Shown here: positions 4,987 to 5,063 of the stretch, piece after piece
Position numbering within the stretch: the first letter of the stretch is position 1
How the letters are laid out: every line of letters begins with the position of its first letter
DNA from: Alphaproteobacteria bacterium
Lineage (GTDB): Bacteria > Pseudomonadota > Alphaproteobacteria > Rickettsiales > SXRF01
Reading direction: 5' to 3'
Length of the DNA: 5,063 nt
NCBI GenBank assembly: GCA_019243895.1
Contig: JAFATP010000175.1
Span: 1 to 5,063, forward strand
Notes under the pieces: model-generated
The model's database searches: none
Seen by the model: the letters and a program-made list of their open reading frames with translations, nothing else
What the model was told of the DNA's origin: nothing
Position numbers and translations under genes: made by a program

Positions 4987-5063
4987 TTAGTTGTAGCCGA
5001 GAACGCGGCGCTGGGCGTCCCATTCGATAGGAAGATGGGTGCGCTTGATAAGCGACTCCGCCG
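4987..5063 (-). CDS. C-terminal end of an unidentified protein (gene runs off the right edge)
   Basis: Read on the - strand from the window edge, 25 codons give AESLIKRTHLPIEWDAQRRV followed by LGYN and a TAA at 4989-4987. The mix of residues looks like real coding sequence, while the bases after the stop do not, so this is probably the natural end of a gene that begins to the right of the window. The piece is too short to name a family; EWDA near the C-terminus recalls a motif seen in some Gfo/Idh/MocA-type oxidoreductases, but that is a guess. It converges on tRNA-Ser. Confidence 0.5.
   Translation of the reverse strand, partial: AESLIKRTHLPIEWDAQRRVLGYN

Overview
The window reads as ordinary chromosomal DNA from a GC-rich Gram-negative bacterium. 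An alphaproteobacterium is most likely, because of a lipid-transport operon whose permease carries a fused N-terminal STAS domain and which ends in a PqiC-type lipoprotein gene, with no mlaC or mlaA visible. This assignment is inferred from gene architecture; no marker gene settles it. No mobile element, CRISPR array, rRNA or recognisable defence system was found.

Layout. (1) Bases 1-167, + strand: the last 54 codons of a DHH/DHHA1 phosphoesterase. (2) 231-842, +: an exported redoxin of the PRX-like-1 type, with a good ribosome binding site. (3) 850-4202, - strand: a four-gene operon read from right to left. It encodes a STAS-MlaE permease, an MlaF ATPase, an MlaD (MCE-domain) protein and an outer-membrane ABC-transport auxiliary lipoprotein. 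Neighbouring genes overlap by 4, 14 and 4 bases, so they are almost certainly translated in a coupled way. The operon converges on the redoxin gene with only 7 bases between the stop codons. (4) 4304-4570, -: a small secreted protein rich in His, Asp, Tyr and Arg, with a strong Shine-Dalgarno sequence, followed by 101 bases that hold a candidate operon promoter. (5) 4739-4828, +: tRNA-Ser(GGA) with encoded CCA, preceded by a perfect TTGACA box and followed by an AT-rich dyad and T-run that may be its terminator. (6) 4829-4986: a gene-free spacer with several inverted repeats. (7) 4987-5063, -: the last codons of a further gene that runs off the right edge.

How the genes work together. The four operon products have what is expected of a trans-envelope phospholipid transporter. 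Permease and ATPase form the inner-membrane engine, MlaD is a membrane-anchored lipid-binding MCE ring in the periplasm, and the lipoprotein is the likely outer-membrane-side partner. The exported redoxin and the small secreted protein also act outside the cytoplasm, but nothing in the sequence ties them to lipid transport. I do not see a clearly new biological system. The items most worth a second look are the uncharacterised His/Asp-rich secreted protein and the short tRNA-like sequence repeats downstream of tRNA-Ser.
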